From: UBA830 sp002295635
GTDB taxonomy: Bacteria > Pseudomonadota > Alphaproteobacteria > MPNO01 > UBA830
NCBI GenBank assembly: GCA_002295635.1
Contig: DBHK01000025.1
Span: forward strand, 62,001-126,000
Direction: 5' to 3'
Length of the DNA stretch: 64,000 nt
Position numbers and translations under genes: made by a program. Shown piece by piece: positions 8,848-17,056 of this stretch. A model generated the notes under the pieces. It was not told the origin of the DNA. It was given only the letters and a program-made list of their open reading frames with translations, and searched no databases. Positions within the stretch are counted from its first letter, which is position 1. Every line of letters starts with the position of its first letter.

Positions 8848-9560
8848 AATTCGCAACGGAAGATAAGAAGTATCTAGAAGCGCGGAAACGGCTGTCCGAT
8901 ACTTATGGAAAGCGTGAACTCTGGTCAGTCGCAGACCATTGGCCGCTCTATTGCGGGACGGCTAATCTCGGTCGTTTTATGGCGATCAGCGACCTCCTGC
9001 GGGAGGCGCTGGAAATACCGGGTCATATCGCGGAATTCGGGTCATGGCGGGGAGCAAACCTTCTGTTTCTCGCAAAACTGCTTCGGATCTATGATTCGCA
9101 GGGCAGCAAACAGGTGCATTGTTTCGACAGCTTTGAAGGGCTGTCGACCTTTACCAGTGAAGATGGCGCGGCGGTGGACGAAAAGGGCGAATATGCCGGG
9201 TCCTTGAACGAGTTGACCGACATGATCGACCTGCATGAACTTCAGGACGACATCATTATTCACAAGGGCCTGATCCAGGACACACTGCTACGGTTCATAG
9301 ACGAAAACCCAGGCGTGATGATGTCGTTCATCTATTGCGATACGGATCTTTTTGAGCCAACGAAACTGATCCTTGAGAACATGCATGACAGGCTTGTCGC
9401 AGGCGGGCTATTCGTCCTCGACCAATGGAGCCATGAACGCTGGCCGGGCGAGTCACTCGCCGTTCAGGAATTTTTATCGGATCCGAAACACCAATATAAA
9501 ATGCGCCATGTCCCGAATGCCCGGCAACCGACGCTGATACTAAAGAAACTGCAGACATGA
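8844..9560 (+). CDS. TylF/MycF-like O-methyltransferase
   Basis: This SAM-dependent methyltransferase resembles the macrocin O-methyltransferase (TylF) family, about 238 residues. IAEFGSWRGANLLFLAKLL is the SAM-binding glycine-rich loop, VHCFDSFEGL the acidic strand, and SFIYCDTDLFEPTKLIL and GGLFVLDQW the metal/catalytic core typical of TylF. The start is uncertain. A TTG at 8844 overlaps the previous stop as TTGA and is preferred because this pattern recurs throughout the island; another TTG lies at 8826. The stop overlaps the PseI start by 4 bp. It probably O-methylates a sugar made in this operon, either the nonulosonic acid or a residue next to it. TylF relatives act on hexose hydroxyls and need Mg2+ (family knowledge). 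Confidence 0.75.
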   Translation: MKFATEDKKYLEARKRLSDTYGKRELWSVADHWPLYCGTANLGRFMAISDLLREALEIPGHIAEFGSWRGANLLFLAKLLRIYDSQGSKQVHCFDSFEGLSTFTSEDGAAVDEKGEYAGSLNELTDMIDLHELQDDIIIHKGLIQDTLLRFIDENPGVMMSFIYCDTDLFEPTKLILENMHDRLVAGGLFVLDQWSHERWPGESLAVQEFLSDPKHQYKMRHVPNARQPTLILKKLQT

Positions 9561-10609
9561 CGGGCTCTTCGCCACATCAGACACTCGATATCGGCGGGCG
9601 CACTGTGGGCCCGGGGCGTCCGGCGTTTGTCATCGCTGAGATTGGCTCGAATCACAATGGTGATATGGATCTCGCCCAGCAGCTCATCGACTCCGCAGCG
9701 GCTGCAGGCGTTGATGCGGTCAAATTCCAGACCTTCCGGGCGGCTGACCACTATTCAAAGCACACCCCCGGCTTCGGATATCTCGACAACACCGACACAT
9801 ACAAACTGATTGAATCGCTTGAAATAGATCGCACATGGCATGCGCCGCTCAAGGCCTATTGCGATGATGCGGGCGTAATCTTTCTGTCCTCGCCCTGCGA
9901 CGCGGAGGCAATCGCGGAATTTACCGACCTGGAGATGGCAGCATTCAAAATCGCTTCATTTGATCTTCCGGATACCCAATTGATAAGACAGGCAGCCCGC
10001 TCAGGCCGGCCCGTGATCCTGTCCACCGGTATGGCAGACTGGGCTGATATTCAGGCCGGGGTTACAGCGTGCCGCGCTGAGGGAAACAACGACGTCGTCC
10101 TGCTGCAATGCACGTCGCTGTATCCCGCCCCGCCAGAACTTTCGAACCTTAAGGCGATGCAGGCGATGGGATCCGCCTTCGGCGCAATCACCGGATATTC
10201 AGACCATACCGAGGGTGACCATATCTCCCTTGCGGCTGTTGCAATGGGTGCGAGCGTTATCGAAAAACATTTCACCCTGGACCGCACTTTAGAAGGGCCC
10301 GACCATCCGTTTGCGATAGAGCCGGCTGAACTTTCATTAATGATGACGCGCCTTCGCGACATTGAAGCCGCAATCGGTGACGGTCGAAAAGAGGGACCGC
10401 GGGCCGAAGAACAGGAAATGTTCGAAAAGGGTCGCCGGAGTTTGCATGCGCGGGTTGAGATTCCCACCGGGCAGTTGATCACGGGCGATATGCTGACGAT
10501 CAAACGACCGGGCCTCGGTATTTCGCCCACGCTCCGGGAACAGGTCGTTGGCCGTAAAGCGCAGGTCGATATTGAGGCCGACCACTGGATCACCTGGGAT
10601 ATGATATGA
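9557..10609 (+). CDS. pseI: PseI-type nonulosonic acid synthase (NeuB family)
   Basis: This 350-residue enzyme belongs to the NeuB family, which condenses phosphoenolpyruvate with a 6-carbon amino sugar to give a 9-carbon acid. The NeuB barrel motifs are complete: AEIGSNHNGD, DAVKFQTF, FKIASFDL, LSTGMAD, TGYSDHTEGDH and EKHFTLDRTLEGPDH. The two His of SDHT and EKHF are the expected Mn2+ ligands. A C-terminal SAF (antifreeze-like) domain covers about residues 290-350 (RSLHARVEI onward). It is assigned to pseudaminic acid by its position after PseG-PseH; sequence alone does not prove the stereochemistry. Overlaps are 4 bp on each side (9557-9560 and 10606-10609). Confidence 0.86.
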   Translation: MTGSSPHQTLDIGGRTVGPGRPAFVIAEIGSNHNGDMDLAQQLIDSAAAAGVDAVKFQTFRAADHYSKHTPGFGYLDNTDTYKLIESLEIDRTWHAPLKAYCDDAGVIFLSSPCDAEAIAEFTDLEMAAFKIASFDLPDTQLIRQAARSGRPVILSTGMADWADIQAGVTACRAEGNNDVVLLQCTSLYPAPPELSNLKAMQAMGSAFGAITGYSDHTEGDHISLAAVAMGASVIEKHFTLDRTLEGPDHPFAIEPAELSLMMTRLRDIEAAIGDGRKEGPRAEEQEMFEKGRRSLHARVEIPTGQLITGDMLTIKRPGLGISPTLREQVVGRKAQVDIEADHWITWDMI

Positions 10610-11475
10610 CCGGGAAATTAATCGGGCAACTTCCGGTCATATGTGTAACGGGAGCATCCGGTTACCTCGGAGGCCGTGTACTGGCAGGTCTCCAGAGAGT
10701 GGGTATAGCCGCGACTGCCTGTCCGGGGCGCCGCGATGGTCTGGATCTGACGGATTCGGAGGCCACAATAAACTATTTTGTGCGTGGCAAATTCGATGCC
10801 GTTATCCATTGCGCGGCATATGTACCGAAAGTGGCTAAGGATTATCTGGACGATGGCGCCGGTGCCGCTAGTCTCAGCATGACCGAGAATATTATTGCTG
10901 CCAATGTGCCGCATATTGTCTTTACGTCGTCGATGACGGTCTATCCCTCGGGGTCGCCGATGCCTGTACGGGAAGATTCCCCAGACACGGGTGTGACCGG
11001 CTATGGCGGCTATAAACGGCGGGCCGAGCGCGCGCTCTGCGCGGCTGAACATCTGAAGGCAACAATTCTGCGCTTGCCGGGATTGTTCGGCGCACCACGT
11101 CAGGGCGGTCTTCTGCACAATGCTGCGATGCGGTTTGCGCAAGGGCAGGTTCCGACGCTTACGACACCGTTTCCGATGTGGGCAGCAATTCATGTTGATG
11201 ATGCGGCCGATCTCCTCTGCCGTGCGGCGGGGACACCGCCGGCTCGGTCGCTAATTCTAAACGCGGGCTATCCGGATCCTATGTCGGTTACCCGAACGGT
11301 GTCCCAGCTTGCTGCAATATTCGGCATTGAAATTCCCGAGGACGATGCGCCGCTCTTTCAGATGGACCTTTCTGCATTGACGAAGGAACTGGGGTTGCCG
11401 GCCCATAGCCTTGGTGAGCGTTTGCGGGAACTTGCCGTAAGCGCCCAGGAATCGGAGGAAACCGTCTGTGCTTGA
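10606..11475 (+). CDS. NAD(P)-dependent sugar epimerase/dehydratase (extended SDR)
   Basis: This 289-residue extended short-chain dehydrogenase is a short form. The Rossmann motif is VTGASGYLGG near residue 15, HCAAYVPK follows the NAD-binding strand, and the catalytic set is SSMTVYPSG with YGGYK. It would act on a nucleotide sugar as an epimerase, reductase or dehydratase. It opens a group of four tailoring genes placed between the pseudaminic- and legionaminic-type pathways. Its substrate cannot be read from the sequence. The stop overlaps the GTG of the phosphatase gene by 8 bp, suggesting coupled translation. Confidence 0.75.
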   Translation: MTGKLIGQLPVICVTGASGYLGGRVLAGLQRVGIAATACPGRRDGLDLTDSEATINYFVRGKFDAVIHCAAYVPKVAKDYLDDGAGAASLSMTENIIAANVPHIVFTSSMTVYPSGSPMPVREDSPDTGVTGYGGYKRRAERALCAAEHLKATILRLPGLFGAPRQGGLLHNAAMRFAQGQVPTLTTPFPMWAAIHVDDAADLLCRAAGTPPARSLILNAGYPDPMSVTRTVSQLAAIFGIEIPEDDAPLFQMDLSALTKELGLPAHSLGERLRELAVSAQESEETVCA

Positions 11476-12235
11476 TCGTCTGAGCGAACTCGTGACTGAT
11501 CTTGGAAAGCAGCTTAAACAGCGCCGTGACAGCTATGACGGTGAAATGCCGGCACCAGACTCATTTGGCATCGCTGCCGATCAGCTTGCCCATCAATATT
11601 TGTCCGACGGACTTCAGGCACTCGATCTAGATATTCCGGTTGTAAGCGAAGAGGACGCTGGATCGCATTCCGACCCTCGTCCCGCTCGATACTGGCTCAT
11701 TGACCCGGTTGACGGGACGGCAAGCTACCGGGGTGGTTTTGCAGGATATGTGACGCAGATCGCCCTTATGGAGGATGGTGCTCCGATTCTAGCAGCAATC
11801 TACGTGCCGGTCAGCGATGAGCTTTTTCTTGCTGAGCGATCGTCCGGTGCGACGCGGAACGGGACACGGCTATTTCTGGATAAGCCTTCGGGCCGCCGCC
11901 GGTTTATTGACAATTATCCCGAACCGCGTGCGACCGGGGCGCGGCTCTATGGTCCTCTTGGGTGTGATGGTTATGTTGAATCAGGCAGTCTCGGACTTAA
12001 AATCTGCCGGATCGCAGATGGTACAGCGGAGATCTTCTTCAAGGATGTTGTATTGCGTGATTGGGATATCGCACCCGCCGCGTTGGTACTTGAAGAGGCG
12101 GGTGGCGTGGTTGCCGCGACAGCGGGAACCCCGTTTATCTATTCTGGTGATTTTGTAAAACCTGGCGTCATCGCGACAGTGAACCCGCTACTTGCCGCAA
12201 AGATTGCAGTCGAATTGCAGAGTGTGTCCGTATGA
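11468..12235 (+). CDS. Inositol monophosphatase/CysQ-family phosphatase
   Basis: This 255-residue enzyme belongs to the Mg2+/Li+-sensitive phosphatase family (inositol monophosphatase, FBPase, CysQ). The metal ligands are visible in order: SEEDAG (Glu), WLIDPVDGT (Asp-Asp pair) and RDWDIAPAALVLEEAGG (C-terminal Asp). The substrate-recognition segment between them is shorter than in housekeeping IMPases. In this setting a sugar phosphate or 3'-phosphoadenosine 5'-phosphate is equally possible; no sulfotransferase was seen in the window, which favours a sugar phosphate. It has a GTG start overlapping the upstream stop by 8 bp, and its own stop overlaps the PIG-L start by 4 bp. Confidence 0.8.
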   Translation: MLDRLSELVTDLGKQLKQRRDSYDGEMPAPDSFGIAADQLAHQYLSDGLQALDLDIPVVSEEDAGSHSDPRPARYWLIDPVDGTASYRGGFAGYVTQIALMEDGAPILAAIYVPVSDELFLAERSSGATRNGTRLFLDKPSGRRRFIDNYPEPRATGARLYGPLGCDGYVESGSLGLKICRIADGTAEIFFKDVVLRDWDIAPAALVLEEAGGVVAATAGTPFIYSGDFVKPGVIATVNPLLAAKIAVELQSVSV

Positions 12236-12906
12236 CCAATACTGTCCTTGTCATCGCCAGCCACCCCGATGATGAAGTGCTCGGGGTCGGCGGCACAATC
12301 GCGCGGCACGTCGCGGCCGGCGACACCGTTCATAGTCTCATCGTTGCCGAAGGGGCCACGTCCCGACCGGGTATTGACGACATGGCGGAAACAAAAGCCC
12401 TATGCGCAGCTGCTACTGCCGCGGCAGGCGTGCTCAGCGCGGAGCCGCCGCGGCTGCTGGGGCTTCCCGACAATCGTCTCGACACTCTGGCGCTACTCGA
12501 TATTGTCCAGCCGATTGAAGCGGTGATTGCCGAGTTGAAGCCACAGACGGTGTACACTCATTTTGCCGGAGATATGAACCGGGATCATGCCATCACAGCC
12601 GAGGCGGTTGAAATCGCCTGCCGCCCGCTACCCGGACAGAGTGTTTCCGCGCTCTACGCCTTTGAGACCGTTTCCAGCACGGAGTGGGGTATTGGCAATA
12701 TGGGGTTCATGCCGCAGGTCTTCATCGAAATTGTGGGTGAACTTGATCTCAAAATTAAGGCCTTGCGCTGCTACGATTCAGAAATGCGCCCCTTCCCCCA
12801 TGCCAGATCTTATGAAGCAGTCAAAGCATTGGCGCGGCTGCGCGGAGCGCAATCGGGTGTTGGAGCAGCAGAAGCATTCATGGTTCGGCGTGAGTTGAGA
12901 AGATAA
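12232..12906 (+). CDS. PIG-L/LmbE-family N-deacetylase
   Basis: This 224-residue zinc-dependent deacetylase of the PIG-L (LmbE-like) family removes N-acetyl groups from amino sugars or their conjugates. The signature ASHPDDEVLGVGG is at residues 8-20, with the second metal region in THFAGDMNRDHAITAEA. It has the normal length for the family. Combined with the formyltransferase at 21305 and the acetyltransferases in the island, it could expose an amine on a sugar for replacement by another acyl group; this is inference. It overlaps the phosphatase gene by 4 bp and ends 8 nt before the dioxygenase start. Confidence 0.85.
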   Translation: MTNTVLVIASHPDDEVLGVGGTIARHVAAGDTVHSLIVAEGATSRPGIDDMAETKALCAAATAAAGVLSAEPPRLLGLPDNRLDTLALLDIVQPIEAVIAELKPQTVYTHFAGDMNRDHAITAEAVEIACRPLPGQSVSALYAFETVSSTEWGIGNMGFMPQVFIEIVGELDLKIKALRCYDSEMRPFPHARSYEAVKALARLRGAQSGVGAAEAFMVRRELRR

Positions 12907-12914
12907 GGCTTTTG

Positions 12915-13784
12915 ATGAGAGAAGACATCCCGAAAATTGACGTTGAACAGGCTGTTACGCTTCTGAAGCGGGACGGCGTTGTAAAACTCGACGGATTTCT
13001 TTCACCGAACTCGCTTGTCAAGGTTCGCCGCGAGCTCGATGCTGCGCGGGACGCTATGCAGGATACGGCCGACCTGCCCTTGCAGCGCGGACCGTCGATC
13101 TACCCGACGTCACTTCTGGTTCATGGCCGCCTTAGAGAAATTGCCGAAATTTCGCGCGTTCTTTCGGTCCCACTCCTGAAGATAATCCGTCAAAAAATAA
13201 TTGGCCGGTGGGCGTATGTTACGGATATCGTCGGAATTGATTCCGTGCCCGAACATAAAGTGGTCACTCAGTGGCACGTGGATGGAACTTATAGTTGCAC
13301 CAGAAAGCCCGGCAATGCGCGGATCAAACTGTTTTTCTATCTGAACGACGTAACAAGCAAGAACGGGGCGTTCTCATATGTGCCGGGTTCCCATAAGATT
13401 CTGGATACCCTACATCGCGAGATGCACGATCATTCCATACCGACGACTATGATACGCGATCTGTCTACCCTGCGAAAATATTTTGCTGATAATACCCCGG
13501 CACTGCCGGCCGATCAGCAAGTGCTTGCTGACAAAATATTTACCTCGATTGATTCCGACACCGCTACCTGCGGTCCCTATTCTCTGGAGGGTCCCGCGGG
13601 CACGCTTATTATTTTCGATGAGCGCGGCATGCATCGCGGCGGCGATATCTCGGAAGGATATCGGTCCATTCTCCGAATTGCACTAAAGCGGGAAACATTT
13701 GGGAATCCGTCTGAATTTCTCAGAACCATGACGCGTAAACTGGCACGCCTCGTTCTTCCCCACCATTACGCCAGCTTGATGTAG
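12915..13784 (+). CDS. PhyH-family Fe(II)/2-oxoglutarate dioxygenase
   Basis: This protein is about 289 residues and related to phytanoyl-CoA dioxygenase. The iron-binding His-x-Asp is in TQWHVDGTYS and the distal His in ERGMHRGGDI; an Arg for 2-oxoglutarate is expected in YRSILRIALKR. SYVPGSHK is a typical PhyH strand. The ATG at 12915 is preferred over the TTG at 12912 because AAGG lies about 7 nt upstream. PhyH proteins in glycan or natural-product clusters hydroxylate small substrates or lipids. Here it lies just before legB and may hydroxylate a sugar or an acyl substituent. The substrate is unknown. Confidence 0.8.
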   Translation: MREDIPKIDVEQAVTLLKRDGVVKLDGFLSPNSLVKVRRELDAARDAMQDTADLPLQRGPSIYPTSLLVHGRLREIAEISRVLSVPLLKIIRQKIIGRWAYVTDIVGIDSVPEHKVVTQWHVDGTYSCTRKPGNARIKLFFYLNDVTSKNGAFSYVPGSHKILDTLHREMHDHSIPTTMIRDLSTLRKYFADNTPALPADQQVLADKIFTSIDSDTATCGPYSLEGPAGTLIIFDERGMHRGGDISEGYRSILRIALKRETFGNPSEFLRTMTRKLARLVLPHHYASLM

Positions 13785-13793
13785 GCCATATCA

Positions 13794-14798
13794 TTGTCCA
13801 ATAAACGCATTCTTGTCACCGGTGCTGATGGATTTATCGGCTCTCACCTCGTCGAAGCACTGGTTGAGGACGGCTGCGATGTTCGTGCCTTTGTGTATTA
13901 CAACAGCTTCGGTTCGCGCGGCTGGCTTGATCATGCCCCGACGGAGGTGACCGACGAAATCGAATTCCATGCAGGCGATATCCGCGACGCTTCGAGCGTC
14001 CGGTCGGCGGTTGACGGGTGCGACACCGTCCTGCATCTGGCCGCGTTGATCGCTATACCCTATTCTTACGAAGCACCCGGATCGTACGTCGACACTAATA
14101 TAACCGGAACGCTTAATGTGTTGCAGGCGGCCCGAGATTCCGATATCCGCCGCATCGTGCAAACCTCAACCAGTGAAGTGTATGGCTCCGCCCAGCGCGT
14201 CCCGATCGCTGAAGAACACCCGTTGCAGGCTCAATCGCCATACGCTGCGACCAAGATCGCCGCCGATCAACTCGCCCTTTCCTTCTACAGGTCATTCGAA
14301 ACGCCCGTATCTGTTTGCCGGCCTTTCAATACATATGGTCCGCGCCAATCTCTCCGCGCGGTCCTGCCAACGATTATCCGCCAGGTCCTGGCTGGTAAGC
14401 GTGAAATTCAGTTGGGCGCCTTGCATCCGACGCGCGATTTCAACTTTGTCGGAGATACCGTCCGCGCCTTTATCGCCCTCGCATCTTCCGACGCAGGGAT
14501 CGGCGAAGTGATAAATTTCGGGAGCAATTTCGAAATCTCGATAGGGGATGCCGTAGGTATTATCGCCGATTGCATAGGGTCACCGGTCGACGTTCGCGCC
14601 AGTTCCGATCGAATGCGGCCTGCGGCGAGCGAAGTCGACCGGTTGTGGGCCGACAATACCAAGGCTCGCGATCTGATTGGGTGGACGCCGGAATATGGCG
14701 GTCTTGACGGTTTCAGGCGGGGTATATCCGAGACGGTGGACTGGTTTAGGCAGCCGCAAAACCTATTGACCTACCGAGACAGAAATCACGAGATATAA
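13794..14798 (+). CDS. legB: LegB-type nucleotide-sugar 4,6-dehydratase
   Basis: This 334-residue extended SDR starts the legionaminic-acid pathway. The N-terminus, with GADGFIGSHL followed by VRAFVYYNSFGSRGWLD, is very characteristic of LegB, the GDP-GlcNAc 4,6-dehydratase. The catalytic residues are in TSTSEVYGSA and SPYAATK. The start is a TTG nine nucleotides after the previous stop; no better start was seen. It is followed at 16 bp by a PtmE-type guanylyltransferase that would make the GDP-linked substrate, and by legC, legI and legG. The order legB-ptmE-legC-legI-legG supports the call strongly. The product would be the GDP-4-keto-6-deoxy sugar used by LegC. Confidence 0.88.
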   Translation: MSNKRILVTGADGFIGSHLVEALVEDGCDVRAFVYYNSFGSRGWLDHAPTEVTDEIEFHAGDIRDASSVRSAVDGCDTVLHLAALIAIPYSYEAPGSYVDTNITGTLNVLQAARDSDIRRIVQTSTSEVYGSAQRVPIAEEHPLQAQSPYAATKIAADQLALSFYRSFETPVSVCRPFNTYGPRQSLRAVLPTIIRQVLAGKREIQLGALHPTRDFNFVGDTVRAFIALASSDAGIGEVINFGSNFEISIGDAVGIIADCIGSPVDVRASSDRMRPAASEVDRLWADNTKARDLIGWTPEYGGLDGFRRGISETVDWFRQPQNLLTYRDRNHEI

Positions 14799-14814
14799 GG
14801 CGGCATACAGGCCG

Positions 14815-15885
14815 GTGAACAAGAAAAATTCGAACCCCGATTTAGTCGCTTCTCCGGATTCTCCGCTGGAAGAGGTATTACGTGTAATGACGCGTGGCGG
14901 GCAAAAAATTGTTCTGATCATAGATGATGAGCAACATCTCCGCGGGATCGTGACCGACTATGATATCCGCGTGACGATCCTCGAAGGCAAATCCATGGAC
15001 ACGCCAGCGAAAGTGTTCATGAATCAAAACCCTATGACGGTCACTGCAAGTGCGAGCGAGCAGGAGATTTTCGTTAGTATGCAGAAGTCAGGCCACAAAG
15101 TCGTCCCGACCGTGGACGGAGACGGTCGTTTCGTTTCGTTGCACTACATTGAAGAGTTCTCCCGATTTACCGATCCGGATACCGATCGTTCTGCTGCCGT
15201 TGTGATGGCCGGGGGATTGGGCGAACGCCTCCGCCCGATGACAAACGACACGCCGAAGCCAATGCTTCAGGTTGGCGGGCGTCCGATCTTGTTTACGTTG
15301 CTAGATCAGTTAATCGTCGAGGAGTTTGATCCAATCTATGTATCGGTGAACTACAAAAGCGATGTCGTGGTCAACTCGATAAACGATGTTCCGAGATATA
15401 AGAACCGTGTCCAGTTTATTTACGAAAAACAAAGAATGGGGACCGCGGGCTCTCTGAGCCTGTTGCCTGCTAAACCATCGGGCGCTTTCGTTTTGATCAA
15501 CGGCGATTTGCTCACCAGTGTGTCGCTGCAGGAAATGGTTTCGTTTCACAAGCTCGACGACAACCACATCACGGTTGCTCTCAAAAAAGAGGAATACAAA
15601 ATTCCGTATGGCGTCGCCGAGACCGATGGCACCCGGATCATTGGCATGCAGGAAAAACCTGCCTATTCCTTTTTTATCAATACAGGTGCCTACGTGCTGG
15701 AACCGGCTGTTATCGATATGCTGATGCCGGGCGAGCCATGTGACATGACCGATTTGATCGATATTGCACTGAGCGACGATGCGCGGGTCGGCAGTTTCCC
15801 GGTTCATGAGTATTGGCTGGATATCGGCACACCCGCCCAACTCGAAAAGGCACAGGAAGATTACTCCAATATCTTCAGCAGCTAA
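14815..15885 (+). CDS. ptmE: PtmE-type CBS-domain sugar-1-phosphate guanylyltransferase
   Basis: This 356-residue protein has a CBS-domain pair at residues 5-120 (GIVTDYDIRVTIL and VVPTVDGDGRFVSLHYIEEF) and a nucleotidyltransferase domain from residue 128 (AVVMAGGLGERLRPMTNDTPKP, the NTP-binding loop with its Lys). This CBS-plus-nucleotidyltransferase layout is that of Campylobacter PtmE, glucosamine-1-phosphate guanylyltransferase, which feeds the GDP-sugar route to legionaminic acid. INGDLLTS carries a metal-binding Asp and WLDIGTP closes the domain. The start is GTG at 14815. The CBS part may sense a nucleotide, which is inference from the fold. It overlaps the next gene, whose start is unclear. 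Confidence 0.87.
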   Translation: MNKKNSNPDLVASPDSPLEEVLRVMTRGGQKIVLIIDDEQHLRGIVTDYDIRVTILEGKSMDTPAKVFMNQNPMTVTASASEQEIFVSMQKSGHKVVPTVDGDGRFVSLHYIEEFSRFTDPDTDRSAAVVMAGGLGERLRPMTNDTPKPMLQVGGRPILFTLLDQLIVEEFDPIYVSVNYKSDVVVNSINDVPRYKNRVQFIYEKQRMGTAGSLSLLPAKPSGAFVLINGDLLTSVSLQEMVSFHKLDDNHITVALKKEEYKIPYGVAETDGTRIIGMQEKPAYSFFINTGAYVLEPAVIDMLMPGEPCDMTDLIDIALSDDARVGSFPVHEYWLDIGTPAQLEKAQEDYSNIFSS

Positions 15886-17056
15886 CGCCGCCAACCGGCT
15901 TGAAACGTTTCTGCGGGAGGAAATTGGCGTAATTGGCCCGGTGCCTCTGCATGAACCGTGTTTTCGTGGGAATGAGCTGCGTTATGCCACCGAATGCATC
16001 GATATGGGTTGGGTGTCGACCGCTGGTGCCTTCGTCGGCAAATTCGAGGATGCGCTTGCCGAAAGTTGCGACGCTCGTCACGCAGTTGCGACGGTGAACG
16101 GTACTGCTGCGCTCCACGTTGCCCTGGTTGCACTTGGCATCGGATCGCGAGACGCCGTTATATGTCCGGCGCTGACCTTTGTGGCTACGGCGAATGCCAT
16201 CAGCTATTGCGGTGCGACCCCCCTATTTGCCGATAGTAGTCATGAAACGCTCGGGCTATGCCCGGAAAAACTCGGTGAATTTCTCGACCGTGATTGCGAC
16301 GCTTCAAGCGATCAGTTGGTTCACCGGGCGTCAGGATTACGTATTGCGGCGATAATGCCGGTTCATCTATTCGGGCATCCGGTTGATATGGATAAAACTA
16401 TTGCCCTGGCTGCCAAGTTTGATATTCCAGTTATAGAGGACGCCACTGAATCTCTTGGAAGCTACCACCGGAACGCGCCAACCGGTGGGCTGGGAACGGT
16501 TGGCGTTCTAAGTTTTAATGGCAACAAGATCATTACGAGCGGCGGGGGCGGAGGCGTCATTACGAATGATGATGCGCTCGCCGCGAAAATTCGCCACCTC
16601 TCCACAACGGCGCGTCAAGACCGCGGCTGGCAACACGATCACGACATGGTTGGCTTCAACTATCGTATGCCCAACCTGAACGCTGCCCTTGCCCTTGGTC
16701 AGCTGGAGAACCTGCGCGAGTTTACGGCCGCGAAGCGGCAACTGGCGGAAATGTACAGAGAACTCTTTGCGGGTATGGATGGTGTGGATTTGTTCAGCGA
16801 ACAATCTTGGGCGAAAAGCAACTACTGGCTAAATGCGTTGCTTACCCAAAATCAGTCCGCCCGTGATGCTTTTCTCGACGATGTTAATGAGCGCGGCATT
16901 CAGGCCAGGCCCTGCTGGCGGTTGATATCGAAGCTGAGTATTTACCGGCATTGTCCCGTCACTGATGATTTAAAGGTCGCAAGGGATATAGAGTCGCGGC
17001 TTGTCAACCTACCGAGTAGCGCCAAGCTCCTTTTGCCGGATGAGGGCACGATTTGA
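15806..17056 (+). CDS. legC: LegC-type aminotransferase
   Basis: This is a DegT/DnrJ/EryC1 aminotransferase with the LegC features PLHEPCFRGNE, VNGTAALHVAL, FVATANAISYCG, and a PLP-lysine segment FNGNKIITSGGGGG. It would add the C4 amine to the GDP-4-keto-6-deoxy-GlcNAc made by LegB. Homology to LegC begins near RLETFLREEIG (about 15893), but no ATG, GTG or TTG occurs in frame between 15809 and that point. The nearest conventional start, ATG 15806, overlaps ptmE by 80 bp and adds roughly 29 non-homologous residues. Either the N-terminus is extended or a rare start such as ATT near 15860 is used. The C-terminal end overlaps legI as TTGA. Confidence 0.83.
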   Translation: MSIGWISAHPPNSKRHRKITPISSAANAANRLETFLREEIGVIGPVPLHEPCFRGNELRYATECIDMGWVSTAGAFVGKFEDALAESCDARHAVATVNGTAALHVALVALGIGSRDAVICPALTFVATANAISYCGATPLFADSSHETLGLCPEKLGEFLDRDCDASSDQLVHRASGLRIAAIMPVHLFGHPVDMDKTIALAAKFDIPVIEDATESLGSYHRNAPTGGLGTVGVLSFNGNKIITSGGGGGVITNDDALAAKIRHLSTTARQDRGWQHDHDMVGFNYRMPNLNAALALGQLENLREFTAAKRQLAEMYRELFAGMDGVDLFSEQSWAKSNYWLNALLTQNQSARDAFLDDVNERGIQARPCWRLISKLSIYRHCPVTDDLKVARDIESRLVNLPSSAKLLLPDEGTI

